This document shows, in pieces, positions 48,171 through 55,756 of a stretch of DNA of 64,000 nucleotides (its first letter is position 1; each line of letters opens with the position of its first letter). This DNA comes from JANWXR01 sp964608265 (GTDB lineage: Bacteria > Chloroflexota > Anaerolineae > Anaerolineales > UBA6663): contig CAZSNP010000015.1 in NCBI GenBank assembly GCA_964608265.1, positions 1 to 64,000 of the forward strand, read 5' to 3'. A program made the position numbers and the translations under genes. The notes beneath the pieces were generated by a model. The model did no database searches and had not been told where the DNA came from. It saw nothing but the letters and a program-made list of their open reading frames with translations.

Positions 48171-48206
48171 AAAAGGAAACGGCCCGTTGCCTGCCGGGCC
48201 GTTTCC
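48171..48206 (-). terminator. Terminator of the gcv operon
   Basis: On the minus strand GGAAACGGCCC pairs perfectly with GGGCCGTTTCC (48175-48206) across a 10-base loop and is followed by TTTT. It is 33 bp after the gcvPB stop. Confidence 0.75.
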
Positions 48207-48238
48207 CTCGTTGCCTTTCGTTCGCCGTTTGGCCGCTT

Positions 48239-49723
48239 CTAGTTTTCCGCCCAGGCCGGGATGGGCCGGCAGCACAGCACGAGTTGTTTGGCCGCCGCCA
48301 CTTCATCCAGCCGCGAGATGGGCGTGGTGTGCGGAGCCTGCGTCAACAACTCCGGCTGCGTGTGGGCCTCCGCGGCGATCTTGAGCATGGCGGCGGCGAA
48401 GTCGTCCAGCGTCTCCCTGGTCTCGCTCTCGGTCGGCTCGATCATCAACGCCTCGCGCACGATGAGGGGGAAGTAGTTGGTCGGCGGGTGGAAGTTGTAG
48501 TCCATCAGCCGCTTCGAGACGTCGAGCGCGTGCACGCCGGGCGCATCGGCCCATACGCCTTCGAGGACGAATTCGTGCTTGCACACCCGGTCGTAGGGGA
48601 CGTTCCACGCGCCGCGCAGCTTGGCCAGCAGGTAGTTGGCGTTGAGCACCGCGTGCTCGCTGTTGCCGCGCAGCCCGCTCGCGCCGTGCAGGCGGATGTA
48701 GGTGTACGCGCGCACATGCATCCCAAAGTTGCCGAGGAAAGCCTTCATCCGCCCGATGGATTTCTTCGGGCTGACCAGGCCATAGTGAGGCGGCCTGCCC
48801 GGCCCGGCCTCGCCGAGGAGGTCGACCACCGGCCCGGGCAGAAAATCGGCCAGCCGCGCCGAGACGCCGACCGGCCCGCTGCCCGGCCCGCCGCCGCCGT
48901 GTGGGGTCGAAAACGTCTTGTGCAGGTTGTAGTGCAACACATCGAAGCCCAGGTCGCCGGGCCGCACCACGCCGACGATGGCGTTCATGTTCGCGCCGTC
49001 GCCGTACACCAGCCCGCCGCACGCGTGCACCGCCTGAACCACCTCCTCGATGTGCTCCTCGAACAGGCCGAGCGTGTTGGGGTTGGTAATCATCAGCCCG
49101 ACGATGGTCGGGCCGTGCTCGGCGATGACGGCGCGCAACGCGGCCAGGTCGACGTTGCCGCGCGCATCCGACGGGAGTTCGATGACGTCGAGGCCGGCCA
49201 TGCTGGCGGTGGCCGGGTTGGTGCCGTGGGCCGAGTTGGGGATGAGGACCCTGGTGCGCTGCGGCTCGCCCCGGTCGAGGTGATAGGCCCGCATCATCAG
49301 CACGCCGGTCAGCTCACCCTGCGCGCCGGCGGCCGGTTGCAGGCTGACGGCGGCAAAGCCGCCGATCTCTTTGAGCCACTCCTGCAATTGATACATCATC
49401 GCCAGGCTGCCCTGCGCCGTGTCGGGGTCCTGCATCGGGTGGCTGAGGGCAAAGCCCGGCAGGCGCGCCGCGTCTTCGTTGATCCGCGGGTTGTACTTCA
49501 TCGTGCACGACCCGAGCGGGTACATGCGCGTGTCAATCGAGAAGTTGAGTTGCGACAGCCGGGTGAAATGCCGCACCACCGTGAGCTGATCCACCTCCGG
49601 CAGGTCCAAATCGTTGCGGATCAGGTCGGCGGGGAAGGGTGACTCGGGCACATCCGGGTCGGGCAGCGAAATCCCGGCCCGCCCCGGCCGGCTGAGGTCG
49701 TAGATGAGGGGTTCGAGGGACAT
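48239..49723 (-). CDS. gcvPB: Glycine dehydrogenase (decarboxylating) subunit 2
   Basis: The 494-aa protein is the C-terminal half of the split P-protein. It carries the PLP site (VDLLHYNLHKTFSTPHGGGGPGSGPVGV as VLHYNLHKTFSTPHGGGG), with the Lys of HKTF binding the cofactor, and NPRINEDAARLPGFALSHPMQ, MMRAYHLDRGE and YADGANMNAI as YGDGANMNAI. Together with gcvPA and GcvH it decarboxylates glycine to give an aminomethyl-lipoyl intermediate, CO2 and later, with T-protein, methylene-THF. It comes last in the gcvH-gcvPA-gcvPB run, 82 bp after gcvPA. No gcvT is seen in this window. Confidence 0.96.
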   Translation of the reverse strand: MSLEPLIYDLSRPGRAGISLPDPDVPESPFPADLIRNDLDLPEVDQLTVVRHFTRLSQLNFSIDTRMYPLGSCTMKYNPRINEDAARLPGFALSHPMQDPDTAQGSLAMMYQLQEWLKEIGGFAAVSLQPAAGAQGELTGVLMMRAYHLDRGEPQRTRVLIPNSAHGTNPATASMAGLDVIELPSDARGNVDLAALRAVIAEHGPTIVGLMITNPNTLGLFEEHIEEVVQAVHACGGLVYGDGANMNAIVGVVRPGDLGFDVLHYNLHKTFSTPHGGGGPGSGPVGVSARLADFLPGPVVDLLGEAGPGRPPHYGLVSPKKSIGRMKAFLGNFGMHVRAYTYIRLHGASGLRGNSEHAVLNANYLLAKLRGAWNVPYDRVCKHEFVLEGVWADAPGVHALDVSKRLMDYNFHPPTNYFPLIVREALMIEPTESETRETLDDFAAAMLKIAAEAHTQPELLTQAPHTTPISRLDEVAAAKQLVLCCRPIPAWAEN

Positions 49724-49735
49724 ACGTATTCCGGT

Positions 49736-49812
49736 AAAACGCGCAACGTGAAACGTGAAGGCGTCGCTGTCAGGCAGCGCCTCTCACGCGTTACGTTCTA
49801 CGTTTCACGCTC
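49736..49812. repeat. Intergenic inverted repeat (AACGTGAAACGTGAA type) between gcvPA and gcvPB
   Basis: AACGCGCAACGTGAAACGTG, then AAGGCG, pairs loosely with CGCCTCTCACGCG, then TTACGTTCTACGTTTCACG. Shorter arms of the same phrase are at 10364-10378 (GTGAAACGTGATCC) and 21285-21318 (CACGTTTCACGCATTACG). The element fills the gap between the two glycine dehydrogenase genes without a visible terminator. Confidence 0.7.
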
Positions 49813-51148
49813 CAATCTCCTTCAACGCTTCGACCAATTCGTGGATTTCCTGCTTCGAGTTCATCTCGGTCACGCACACCAGCATGTGATTCTGGAGGTG
49901 GGCGTAATCCTGGCCGAGGTCATACCCCCCGATGAGGCTGCGCTCGTTGAGCAGGAAGGCGTTGATCTCCCTGACCGGTTTCGGGCAGCGCAGGACAAAC
50001 TCGTTGAAGAACGGCCTGGACGTATCCACGCTGTAGCCCGGTAGCGCGCCGAGCCGTTGCGCGGCGTAGTGGCTCTTGTGCCAGCACAACTCGGCCACGC
50101 GGCGCAGACCGTGCTTGCCCAGGGTCGCCAGATACACACAGGCCGCCAGCGCCATCAACCCCTGATTGGTGCAGATGTTGCTGCTGGCCTTGTCGCGTTT
50201 GATGTGCTGCTCACGCGTCGAGAGCGTCAGCGCAAAGCCGCGCTGCCCATTGCGGTCGTGCGCCTCGCCGACCAGCCGGCCCGCCATCTTGCGCACCAAC
50301 TCCTTCCGGGTGCCGAAGAAGCCGAGGTACGGCCCGCCGAAGGAGAGCGGGATGCCGAGCGCCTGGCCCTCACCGACCACGATGTCGGCGCCGTATTGGC
50401 CCGGCGGCCTGAGCAGGCCGAGCGACACGGGGTTGACGGCCACGCACAGCAGCGCGCCCACCGCGTGACACCTGGCCGCCAGCCCGTCGAGTTTCTCGAT
50501 CTGCCCGAAGAAGTTGGGCGACTGCACGATGAGGATCAGCGTGTCCTGGTCGAGCAGCGCCGTCAGCGCGGCGAGATCGTTCTGCCCGCTTTCGTCGCCG
50601 GTGATGGTCAGGCCCATGCCCTGCGTGTACGTCCGCACCACCTGGCGATAGTGCGGGTGCAACGCCGGCGACAGCACCACCTTCCTGCGCTTCTCGCGGT
50701 GATGGTGATAGGCCATGATCACCGCCTCGGCCGTCGAGGTGCCGCCGTCGTAGTGCGAAGCGTTGGCGACCTCCATCCCGGTCAGCGCGCAGATCATGCT
50801 CTGGTATTCGTACACGGCTTGCAGCGTGCCCTGCGACACCTCCGGCTGATAGGGCGTGTAGGCGGTCAGGAACTCGCCCCGTTGAATCATGTAATTCACC
50901 ACCGACGGGCTGAAGTGGTGATAGGCGCCCGCGCCGAGGAACAGCGGATACGCGCCCGCGTGCACGTTGCCGTCGGAGAGGTTGCGCATCTCCTGCAACG
51001 TTTCGAGTTCGGAGAGCGGGTCGGGGATGTTGAGCTTCGGGAAGCGGTGCGCGGCGGGCACGTCGGCGAACAGCGCCTCGACGCCCGGCACGCCGATGGT
51101 CGCCAGCATCTCCGCCCGGTCGGCGTCGGTGTGGGGGAAGTAACTCAT
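49805..51148 (-). CDS. gcvPA: Glycine dehydrogenase (decarboxylating) subunit 1
   Basis: The 447-aa protein is the N-terminal half of the split P-protein: YFPHTDADRAEMLATIGV at the start, then LPLFLGAGAYHHFSPSVVNYM as YPLFLGAGAYHHFSPSVV, YTPYQPEVSQGTLQAVYEYQSMI, ASHYDGGTSTAEAVIMA and STREQHIKRDKASSNICTNQGLMAL. It forms the alpha2beta2 complex with gcvPB. Length is usual for split forms. A repeat of the GGCAGAA family fills the 63 bp to gcvH. Confidence 0.96.
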   Translation of the reverse strand: MSYFPHTDADRAEMLATIGVPGVEALFADVPAAHRFPKLNIPDPLSELETLQEMRNLSDGNVHAGAYPLFLGAGAYHHFSPSVVNYMIQRGEFLTAYTPYQPEVSQGTLQAVYEYQSMICALTGMEVANASHYDGGTSTAEAVIMAYHHHREKRRKVVLSPALHPHYRQVVRTYTQGMGLTITGDESGQNDLAALTALLDQDTLILIVQSPNFFGQIEKLDGLAARCHAVGALLCVAVNPVSLGLLRPPGQYGADIVVGEGQALGIPLSFGGPYLGFFGTRKELVRKMAGRLVGEAHDRNGQRGFALTLSTREQHIKRDKASSNICTNQGLMALAACVYLATLGKHGLRRVAELCWHKSHYAAQRLGALPGYSVDTSRPFFNEFVLRCPKPVREINAFLLNERSLIGGYDLGQDYAHLQNHMLVCVTEMNSKQEIHELVEALKEIGA

Positions 51149-51152
51149 GGTG

Positions 51153-51214
51153 TTTCAGAATGCAGACGGCAGAAGGCAGTGGGTGGCCTTCTGCATTCTG
51201 CAATCTGCCTTCTA
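51153..51214. repeat. GGCAGAAGGCAG/CTGCCTTCT repeat between gcvPA and gcvH
   Basis: TTCAGAATGCAGACGGCAGA, then AGGCAG, is followed by GGCCTTCTGCATTCTGCAAT, then CTGCCTTCT. The last three bases of this element supply the stop codon of gcvH (minus strand). Confidence 0.8.
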
Positions 51215-51601
51215 GTGTTTGCGCTCTTCACAAAACTTCTCGTACGCCTCCGCATCCAGCAGGTTGCCGAGGTTGGCGGCGTCCGTAATCCTGACCTTCA
51301 CAATCCAGCCGTGACCGTACGGGTCGGAGTTGATCAGTTCCGGTCTGGAGGCCAGTTCATCGTTGACGGCGGTGACGGTGCCGGCCACCGGTAAGTAAAC
51401 GTCGGAGGCGGCTTTCACCGACTCGACCGCGCCGAACGCCTGCCCGGCGGTGAACGCATCGCCGACCGACGGCATCTCGACGTAGACCACATCCGACAGT
51501 TCGCTTTGCGCGAAGTCGCTCACCCCAATCGTGGCGCTATCGCCCTCGACCCGGATCCATTCGTCGGATTTGGCATACTTCAAATCAGCAGGGTAGTTCA
51601 T
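51212..51601 (-). CDS. gcvH: Glycine cleavage system H protein
   Basis: The 129-aa lipoyl carrier shuttles the aminomethyl group between P, T and L proteins. The lipoylated Lys is in FGAVESVKAASDVYLPVAGTV; the rest (KYAKSDEWIRVEG, GVSDFAQSELSDVVYVEMPSVG, INSDPYGHGWIVKVR) matches the family along its length. Start at 51601 gives MNYPADLKYAKSDEW with GGAGGCCC upstream. The longer frame would begin inside the terminator hairpin of the riboswitch. Confidence 0.96.
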   Translation of the reverse strand: MNYPADLKYAKSDEWIRVEGDSATIGVSDFAQSELSDVVYVEMPSVGDAFTAGQAFGAVESVKAASDVYLPVAGTVTAVNDELASRPELINSDPYGHGWIVKVRITDAANLGNLLDAEAYEKFCEERKH

Positions 51602-51623
51602 AGGGCCTCCAGTGGTAGGAATG

Positions 51624-51657
51624 AAAAAAGGACGCAGGCATTTCATGCGCTGCGTCC
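51624..51657 (-). terminator. Riboswitch-controlled terminator before gcvH
   Basis: On the minus strand GGACGCAG (51657-51650) and CTGCGTCC (51637-51630) pair, with an inner GCA/TGC, followed by six T. The first strand shares the bases GGAC with the closing helix of glycine aptamer 2, so only one of the two can form. It acts as the expression platform. Confidence 0.88.
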
Positions 51658-51860
51658 TCTGTGCTTGACCTGAGAGATTGTGCCCCGGCGGTGCGTTTCA
51701 CGCGGAAACGTCTCTTCAGAGGATCGCACACTCGGGGTCCTTTTACCTGAGAGTTTCACGACTCGGTTGCGCAACCGCGTCGCTTGCCCCGTCGGTGACG
51801 GGCAAAGGCTTTCCCTTTGCCTCGGCAATCGCACGCGATTGCCCGTTCTCTTCTCCGAGT
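51655..51860 (-). promoter_or_regulatory. Tandem glycine riboswitch
   Basis: Two aptamers precede gcvH on the minus strand. Aptamer 1 (51859-51731) starts CTCGGAGAAGAGAACGGGC, has the core CACCGACGGGGCAAGC, and ends AAACTCTCAGGTAAAAGGAC, then CCCGAG. Aptamer 2 (51726-51655) starts ATCCTCTGAAGAGACG, has GCACCGCCGGGGCACAATC, and ends TCTCTCAGGTCAAGCACAGA. The CTCTCAGG...AAAAGGAC block is the known glycine-family signature. With glycine bound, the closing helix of aptamer 2 holds CAGAGGAC and blocks the terminator, so glycine should turn on gcvH-gcvPA-gcvPB. Confidence 0.93.
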
Positions 51861-51913
51861 GTGGGTTGGTTGTGGTGCGATTCTATGTGCCCGGGGAAGC
51901 GAAGTCAAGACGC

Positions 51914-51946
51914 AAAAAAAAACCGAGGCTCACGATCGAGCCTCGG
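51914..51946 (-). terminator. Rho-independent terminator after the anti-sigma-like gene
   Basis: On the minus strand CCGAGGCTC and GAGCCTCGG form a perfect 9-bp stem with a 6-base loop, followed by nine T (51914-51922), 11 bp after the stop codon at 51957. It also separates this operon from the riboswitch. Confidence 0.93.
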
Positions 51947-51956
51947 GGGTCGCGCG

Positions 51957-53255
51957 TTACGGCCGCGGCGGCCAGCCGGTGGGCACATACGTCGCCCACT
52001 CGGTCGGCACCACGATGGTCGGTGGCACGAACGTCGGCCCGGCGAACGTGGGCACCACAAAGGTCGGGATGGGCGGCGGCGTGACGTTCGGATACTCCGT
52101 CGCCAGCGCGGTCGCGGTCGCCTGCCAGTTCGGCGACGGATATTGCGTGGCGACAGCCGTCACCGTGGCCTGCCAGTTCGGGGTTGGATACATCGTCGCC
52201 ACCTGCGTCAGCGTGGCCTGCCAATCGGGCGTCGGATACTGCGTCGCGATCTGTGTCAGCGTCGCGCCGATGACGGGCGTGGGGCAATCGAGGCTCGGCT
52301 TCGGCCAGTGCGGCGGCCATTGCACGGGCGTGGGCCATTGCGCCGGCCAGCAAATCAGCGTCGGGATGGGCGGCGGTGTGCAATCCGCGCTCGGCGTGGG
52401 CCAACCCTCCGGCCATTGCGTCGGGGTGGGGAGGTTGCCCGGCCAGCAATAGTTCGGCACATACGTCGCCCAACCCGTCGGCAGCCCGGTGACGATGGAC
52501 GTGGCGCGGATCGTGACCGCCAGCGTCGGCCGGATGTGAGAGGGCGAGGGCGTCGCCGACGGGCGCGGCGTCGCCGTGGGGGGCAGCGGCGTCCCGGTGA
52601 CCACCGGCTCAACGTTGACTTGCACTGGCCCGGCCTGCGTCGCCAGGCGTCGCGCCTCGGCATGAAGCTCCGCCATTGCCCGCTCGTAGCTTTCGCCCGC
52701 GGCCGTCGCTTCCTCCATCCGGCCCAGCGCCGCGAGGGCTTGCGCCTCGGCCGCGCGCCGGTTGGCGAACTGCAGCCGCAGGTCGAGCGCCTCGGCTGAG
52801 TTGAACGCCAGGGCGAGCCGCGCCGCCTCGAGCGCGCGCTTCACCGGGTACAGCCCATCGCCCGGCAGCGCCTCGCCCGAGGCGTACGCCGCACCGGCCG
52901 CTCCGAGCATCGTCGTCACCACCAACAGCATCGCTATCCATCGCATGGCCGGCCTCCGAAAACTTTCGCTCAGGGTCTGCCATGTCGAACGAAGCAAGTC
53001 GCCCGGTGTTACGGGCGCGAGGCCGTTGAGCCGCGCGCGCGGCGCGAGCCGGTTCAGCAACCGCGCGCGGGCGAGGCGTCGAAATTCGCGCGCCGGCGCG
53101 GCGTTCGATGCGGCGCGCAGTTGTTGCGCCGCCGCGAGCAATTCGGCGAGTTCGTCGCGCCGCGCGGGATGCCGGGCCAGGCACTGTTCGACGGTCTCGC
53201 CCCGGTCGAGGGCCTCGAGGCAATCGGCGAGCACGAGGGATAACGAGTCGGTCAT
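51957..53255 (-). CDS. Probable membrane anti-sigma factor with Trp/Pro-rich external repeats
   Basis: The 432-aa protein has an N-terminal cytoplasmic part (LADCLEALDRGETVEQCLARHPARRDELAELLAAAQQLRAA) of about 90 residues, a membrane helix (WIAMLLVVTTMLGAAGAAYA) near residue 110, and a DUF5667-like segment (GEALPGDGLYPVKRALEAARLALAF). After a Thr/Pro linker the tail is rich in Trp, Pro and Cys (TGWATYVPNYCWPGNLPTPTQWP) and has four repeats of about 16 residues (PTPDWQATLTQVATMY). The ATG overlaps the ECF sigma gene stop by 4 bp, so the two are a co-regulated pair; a zinc motif of the usual anti-sigma type is not present. Confidence 0.75.
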   Translation of the reverse strand: MTDSLSLVLADCLEALDRGETVEQCLARHPARRDELAELLAAAQQLRAASNAAPAREFRRLARARLLNRLAPRARLNGLAPVTPGDLLRSTWQTLSESFRRPAMRWIAMLLVVTTMLGAAGAAYASGEALPGDGLYPVKRALEAARLALAFNSAEALDLRLQFANRRAAEAQALAALGRMEEATAAGESYERAMAELHAEARRLATQAGPVQVNVEPVVTGTPLPPTATPRPSATPSPSHIRPTLAVTIRATSIVTGLPTGWATYVPNYCWPGNLPTPTQWPEGWPTPSADCTPPPIPTLICWPAQWPTPVQWPPHWPKPSLDCPTPVIGATLTQIATQYPTPDWQATLTQVATMYPTPNWQATVTAVATQYPSPNWQATATALATEYPNVTPPPIPTFVVPTFAGPTFVPPTIVVPTEWATYVPTGWPPRP

Positions 53256-53812
53256 AGGTCGCCTACCTTTTCGGCGAGCAGCGTGCGCAGCAGGGCGAGC
53301 GCGCGATGTTGGATGACGCGGATGGCGCCTTCGGTTTTGCCGACGATGCTGGCGGTCTCGGCATGGCTTAGGTCGGCGATGAAACGCAGGGTGAGCACTT
53401 GTTGCTGCACCGGTTCCAGGCTCGCCAACGCGGCCTGCACGTCCGCCGCGCGCTCGCGAGCCGTGGCGGCTCGCTCGGGGTTGGGGGCATCGTCGGGATA
53501 ATGTTCGGCCAGCGGTTCCATCGGCTTGCGGGTGCGATGCGCATCTATCAGCAGATTGTGGGCGATGCGGTAGAGCCAGGCGGTGAACGGCGCTTCGGTG
53601 GGGCGGTAGCGGTCAAGGGCCTCCCACGCTTTCACGAACACGGTCTCGGTCAGGTCTTCGGCCTCGCCGGCATCGCCGACGCGATAGAAGACGTAACGAT
53701 AGATGGCCGTGAGGTGGCGCTCGTACAAATCCCCAAACGCTTCGCGGTTCCCGGCTTTGGCGAGGGCGATCAGCTCAACGTCGGTCGGGCCTGGCGGCTG
53801 GGGGACTGGCAT
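53252..53812 (-). CDS. ECF-type RNA polymerase sigma factor
   Basis: The 186-aa protein has sigma region 2 (ALYERHLTAIYRYVFYRVGDAGEAEDLTETVFVKAWEALDRY, with the -10-binding helix) and region 4 (LEPVQQQVLTLRFIADLSHAETASIVGKTEGAIRVIQHRALALLR, a helix-turn-helix for the -35 box). Regions 1.1 and 3 are absent, as in extracytoplasmic function factors. The downstream membrane protein, overlapping by 4 bp, probably holds it inactive. Confidence 0.9.
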   Translation of the reverse strand: MPVPQPPGPTDVELIALAKAGNREAFGDLYERHLTAIYRYVFYRVGDAGEAEDLTETVFVKAWEALDRYRPTEAPFTAWLYRIAHNLLIDAHRTRKPMEPLAEHYPDDAPNPERAATARERAADVQAALASLEPVQQQVLTLRFIADLSHAETASIVGKTEGAIRVIQHRALALLRTLLAEKVGDL

Positions 53813-53864
53813 AACTCTCCCGCAGGTGGAAACGAAGCCGAGGGGAAAACGTTACGGGTGGGCA

Positions 53865-53897
53865 AGACCGACGCGGTTTTCAAAACCGCGTCGGTCT
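53865..53897. terminator. 33-bp perfect palindrome downstream of a secreted-protein gene
   Basis: AGACCGACGCGGTTTT is followed by one C and its exact complement AAAACCGCGTCGGTCT. It lies 5 bp after the stop of the minus-strand gene at 53903 and before the sigma gene. The T and A run in the loop could make an AAAA/TTTT half, but no T tract follows the stem, so termination is plausible rather than certain. Confidence 0.5.
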
Positions 53898-53902
53898 GAC
53901 CT

Positions 53903-54496
53903 TCAATGATTCTGCTCGAAGTTGACGATGATGTGGTTGCGATTGCACTGCGACGAGGTTACGAGGACATAGTTTTCGGACAGGGCCTGCCCTGCCCCGT
54001 TGCGGAGTTGAATGCGATAGTCGTTGCTGTCAATCGGTGTCGCGCCAAGAGTAACTTCAAAGCCACTGGCCCCGTACTTGGGAGCACTGCCCGTGATCGT
54101 GTCGGCCTGAAAGTTGCCGGGGCCGGTGACGCGCACAATGAGCCCCAGAATCCCGGTATAGTTCAAATCAAACACCTGCCCGGAGACGCCGAACCAGGCG
54201 CAACCGTGGCTGTTCGCGAAGTTGGGCAGATAGGCGGGTGTATCCGGGGTAATGTTGAACTGGAAGAGTGAAAGCGTCCGCGTTGGCGCCGGCGTGCGCG
54301 GATCGGGCGTGGGGGAAGACGGCCAGTCTTTGAACACCAGCGGCAGGTAGCCGGGCGTGCCAATCATCGTCGGCGTGGTGGTGATTTGGATCGTGACCTG
54401 CGCGGCGGTGGGCCGCGAGCCGATGAGCAGCGCGGTCACCCACAGCCAGGCGGCGAGGGCGAGCAGCGCGCAAGTCGAGCGCAGTTGTTTCTGCAT
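53903..54496 (-). CDS. Secreted protein with YLPLVFKD motif
   Basis: The 197-aa protein has a signal peptide (MQKQLRSTCALLALAAWLWVTALLIGSRPTAA), a short TTTPTMIGTPGYLPLVFKDWPSSPTPDPRTPAPTRT linker with the YLPL motif, and a beta-rich domain (LSLFQFNITPDTPAYLPNFANSHGCAWFGVSGQVFDLN... and NDYRIQLRNGAGQALSENYVLVTSSQCNRNHIIVNF). Two Cys could be paired. The start at 54496 has GGGAGGG 6 bases upstream. The function is unknown; export to the surface is likely. Confidence 0.78.
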   Translation of the reverse strand: MQKQLRSTCALLALAAWLWVTALLIGSRPTAAQVTIQITTTPTMIGTPGYLPLVFKDWPSSPTPDPRTPAPTRTLSLFQFNITPDTPAYLPNFANSHGCAWFGVSGQVFDLNYTGILGLIVRVTGPGNFQADTITGSAPKYGASGFEVTLGATPIDSNDYRIQLRNGAGQALSENYVLVTSSQCNRNHIIVNFEQNH

Positions 54497-54510
54497 GTCA
54501 GTCCCTCCCA

Positions 54511-55635
54511 TCACACAAACACCCGCGGCACGCGGGCCATGATGCCGCTGGTCACATCGTAATTGATCGTCCCCCACTTGCGCGCGAGCTCGCCGGCCGA
54601 AATCACTTCGCCGCCCTGCGCGCCGAGGAGCACGGCTTCATCGCCGGCGCGCACCGCGGGCAGATGGGTGACGCCGGCGACGATCTGATCCATGCACACC
54701 CGCCCGCGCACCGGCGCGCGCCGCCCGTGCAGCAGCACCTCGTTGACGTTGAGGACGCGCCGGTACCCATCCGCATAACCCGCACCGACGACGGCGATGG
54801 TTTCGCGTTCAGTAGTGACGTATTGGCTGCCGTAACTCACGCCGTGACCGGGCGGCAGCACCTTCACCTGGGTCACGCGCGCCTTCCACGCCAGCGCCGG
54901 CCGGAAGCCGGGCGGGCAGGGCACCTCAGCCGAAGGATCAAGCCCGTAAAGCGCGATGCCCAGCCGCACCAGGTCGAGCCGCGCCTCGGGCAGGGCCAGC
55001 GCCCCCGCCGAGTTGCAGGCATGCGCCAGCGCGGGGCGGGATGGGAGTGCGGAGAGGACGGACTGAAAGAGGGACAACTGTTTTCGTGCCGAGAACTCTC
55101 CCTCGCCCCCGGCCCCGCTCCCGCTGGGAGAGGGCTGAGAGTCGGCGTTGGCAAAGTGTGTGAACAATCCCTCCACCCATAAGCCCGGCAACGCGTTGAG
55201 CGCCGCCACAAAACCCGGCGCGTCCTCGGGCAGCAGGCCGAGCCGCCCCATGCCGGTATCCACCTTCACATGCACGCGCGCGCTGCGATTGATCGCGCGG
55301 GCGGCGGCGGCGTAGGCTTGCGCGGCGTCGGGATCAAAAACGGCCAGGGTGAGGTCGCGCCCGACCGCTTCGGAGGCGAGGGTGGGCGGGGTGTAGCCCA
55401 TGACGAGGATCGGCAGCGCGAGGCCTGCGGCGCGCAGGGCCAGCCCTTCCTCGGCGCGGGCCACGCCGAGCCAATCGGCCCCGGCCTCGGCGGCAGTGCG
55501 CGCGGCTTCGACTGCGCCGTGGCCGTACGCGTTGGCCTTCACCACCGCCATCACGCGTGTGCCGGTCAGCGCCTTCATCCGGCGCAAATTGTGTTGCACG
55601 GCGGAGAGATCAACTTCGGCCCAGGTGAGAGTCAT
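54511..55635 (-). CDS. alr: Alanine racemase
   Basis: The 374-aa PLP enzyme interconverts L- and D-alanine for peptidoglycan. PLP-Lys is in VMAVVKANAYGHGAVEAA (residue about 35), the catalytic Tyr is in GVSYGSQYVT near residue 267, and VKVDTGMGRLGLLPED and RVCMDQIVAGV are also family blocks. Start at 55635 gives MTLTWAEVDLSAVQHNLRRMK. Residues 167-180 (SQPSPSGSGAGGEGE) are a Gly-rich insert from the GC-rich palindrome, in a surface loop after the FTHFANAD strand. Activity is probably unaffected. A TAGCAGATGGCAAATGGC repeat lies upstream. Confidence 0.95.
   Translation of the reverse strand: MTLTWAEVDLSAVQHNLRRMKALTGTRVMAVVKANAYGHGAVEAARTAAEAGADWLGVARAEEGLALRAAGLALPILVMGYTPPTLASEAVGRDLTLAVFDPDAAQAYAAAARAINRSARVHVKVDTGMGRLGLLPEDAPGFVAALNALPGLWVEGLFTHFANADSQPSPSGSGAGGEGEFSARKQLSLFQSVLSALPSRPALAHACNSAGALALPEARLDLVRLGIALYGLDPSAEVPCPPGFRPALAWKARVTQVKVLPPGHGVSYGSQYVTTERETIAVVGAGYADGYRRVLNVNEVLLHGRRAPVRGRVCMDQIVAGVTHLPAVRAGDEAVLLGAQGGEVISAGELARKWGTINYDVTSGIMARVPRVFV
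55096..55137. repeat. GC-rich palindrome, in frame in alr
   Basis: CTCTCCCTCGCCCCCGGCCC, then CGCTCCCGCTGGGAGAGGG, is translated on the minus strand as PSPSGSGAGGEGE. It has the same frame as the copies in mevalonate kinase, tlyA and the DUF2298 gene. Confidence 0.82.
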
Positions 55636-55672
55636 AGCAGATGGCAAATGGCTGATGGCAGATTGCCGGCAG
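55636..55672. repeat. GGCAAATGGCTGATGGCAG repeat upstream of alr
   Basis: AGCAGATGGCAAATGGCTGA, then TGGCAGATTGCCGGCAGCC, is a run of TGGC-type words directly upstream of the alr start on the minus strand, related to the GGCAGAA family. A possible divergent promoter lies between it and the SLC13 gene. Confidence 0.55.
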
Positions 55673-55756
55673 CCGACGAACACATTATCCGTGACAGCTG
55701 CCCGGCGTTCAACCGCCCGCATGGCCCAAGGCCATCCGCTATAATGCCCGCGCCCT

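Noticed and set aside
49700..49725. GGTTCGAGG as a tRNA T-arm
   Set aside because: It is the beginning of gcvPB on the other strand and no acceptor or anticodon arms surround it. I found no convincing tRNA gene in the window.
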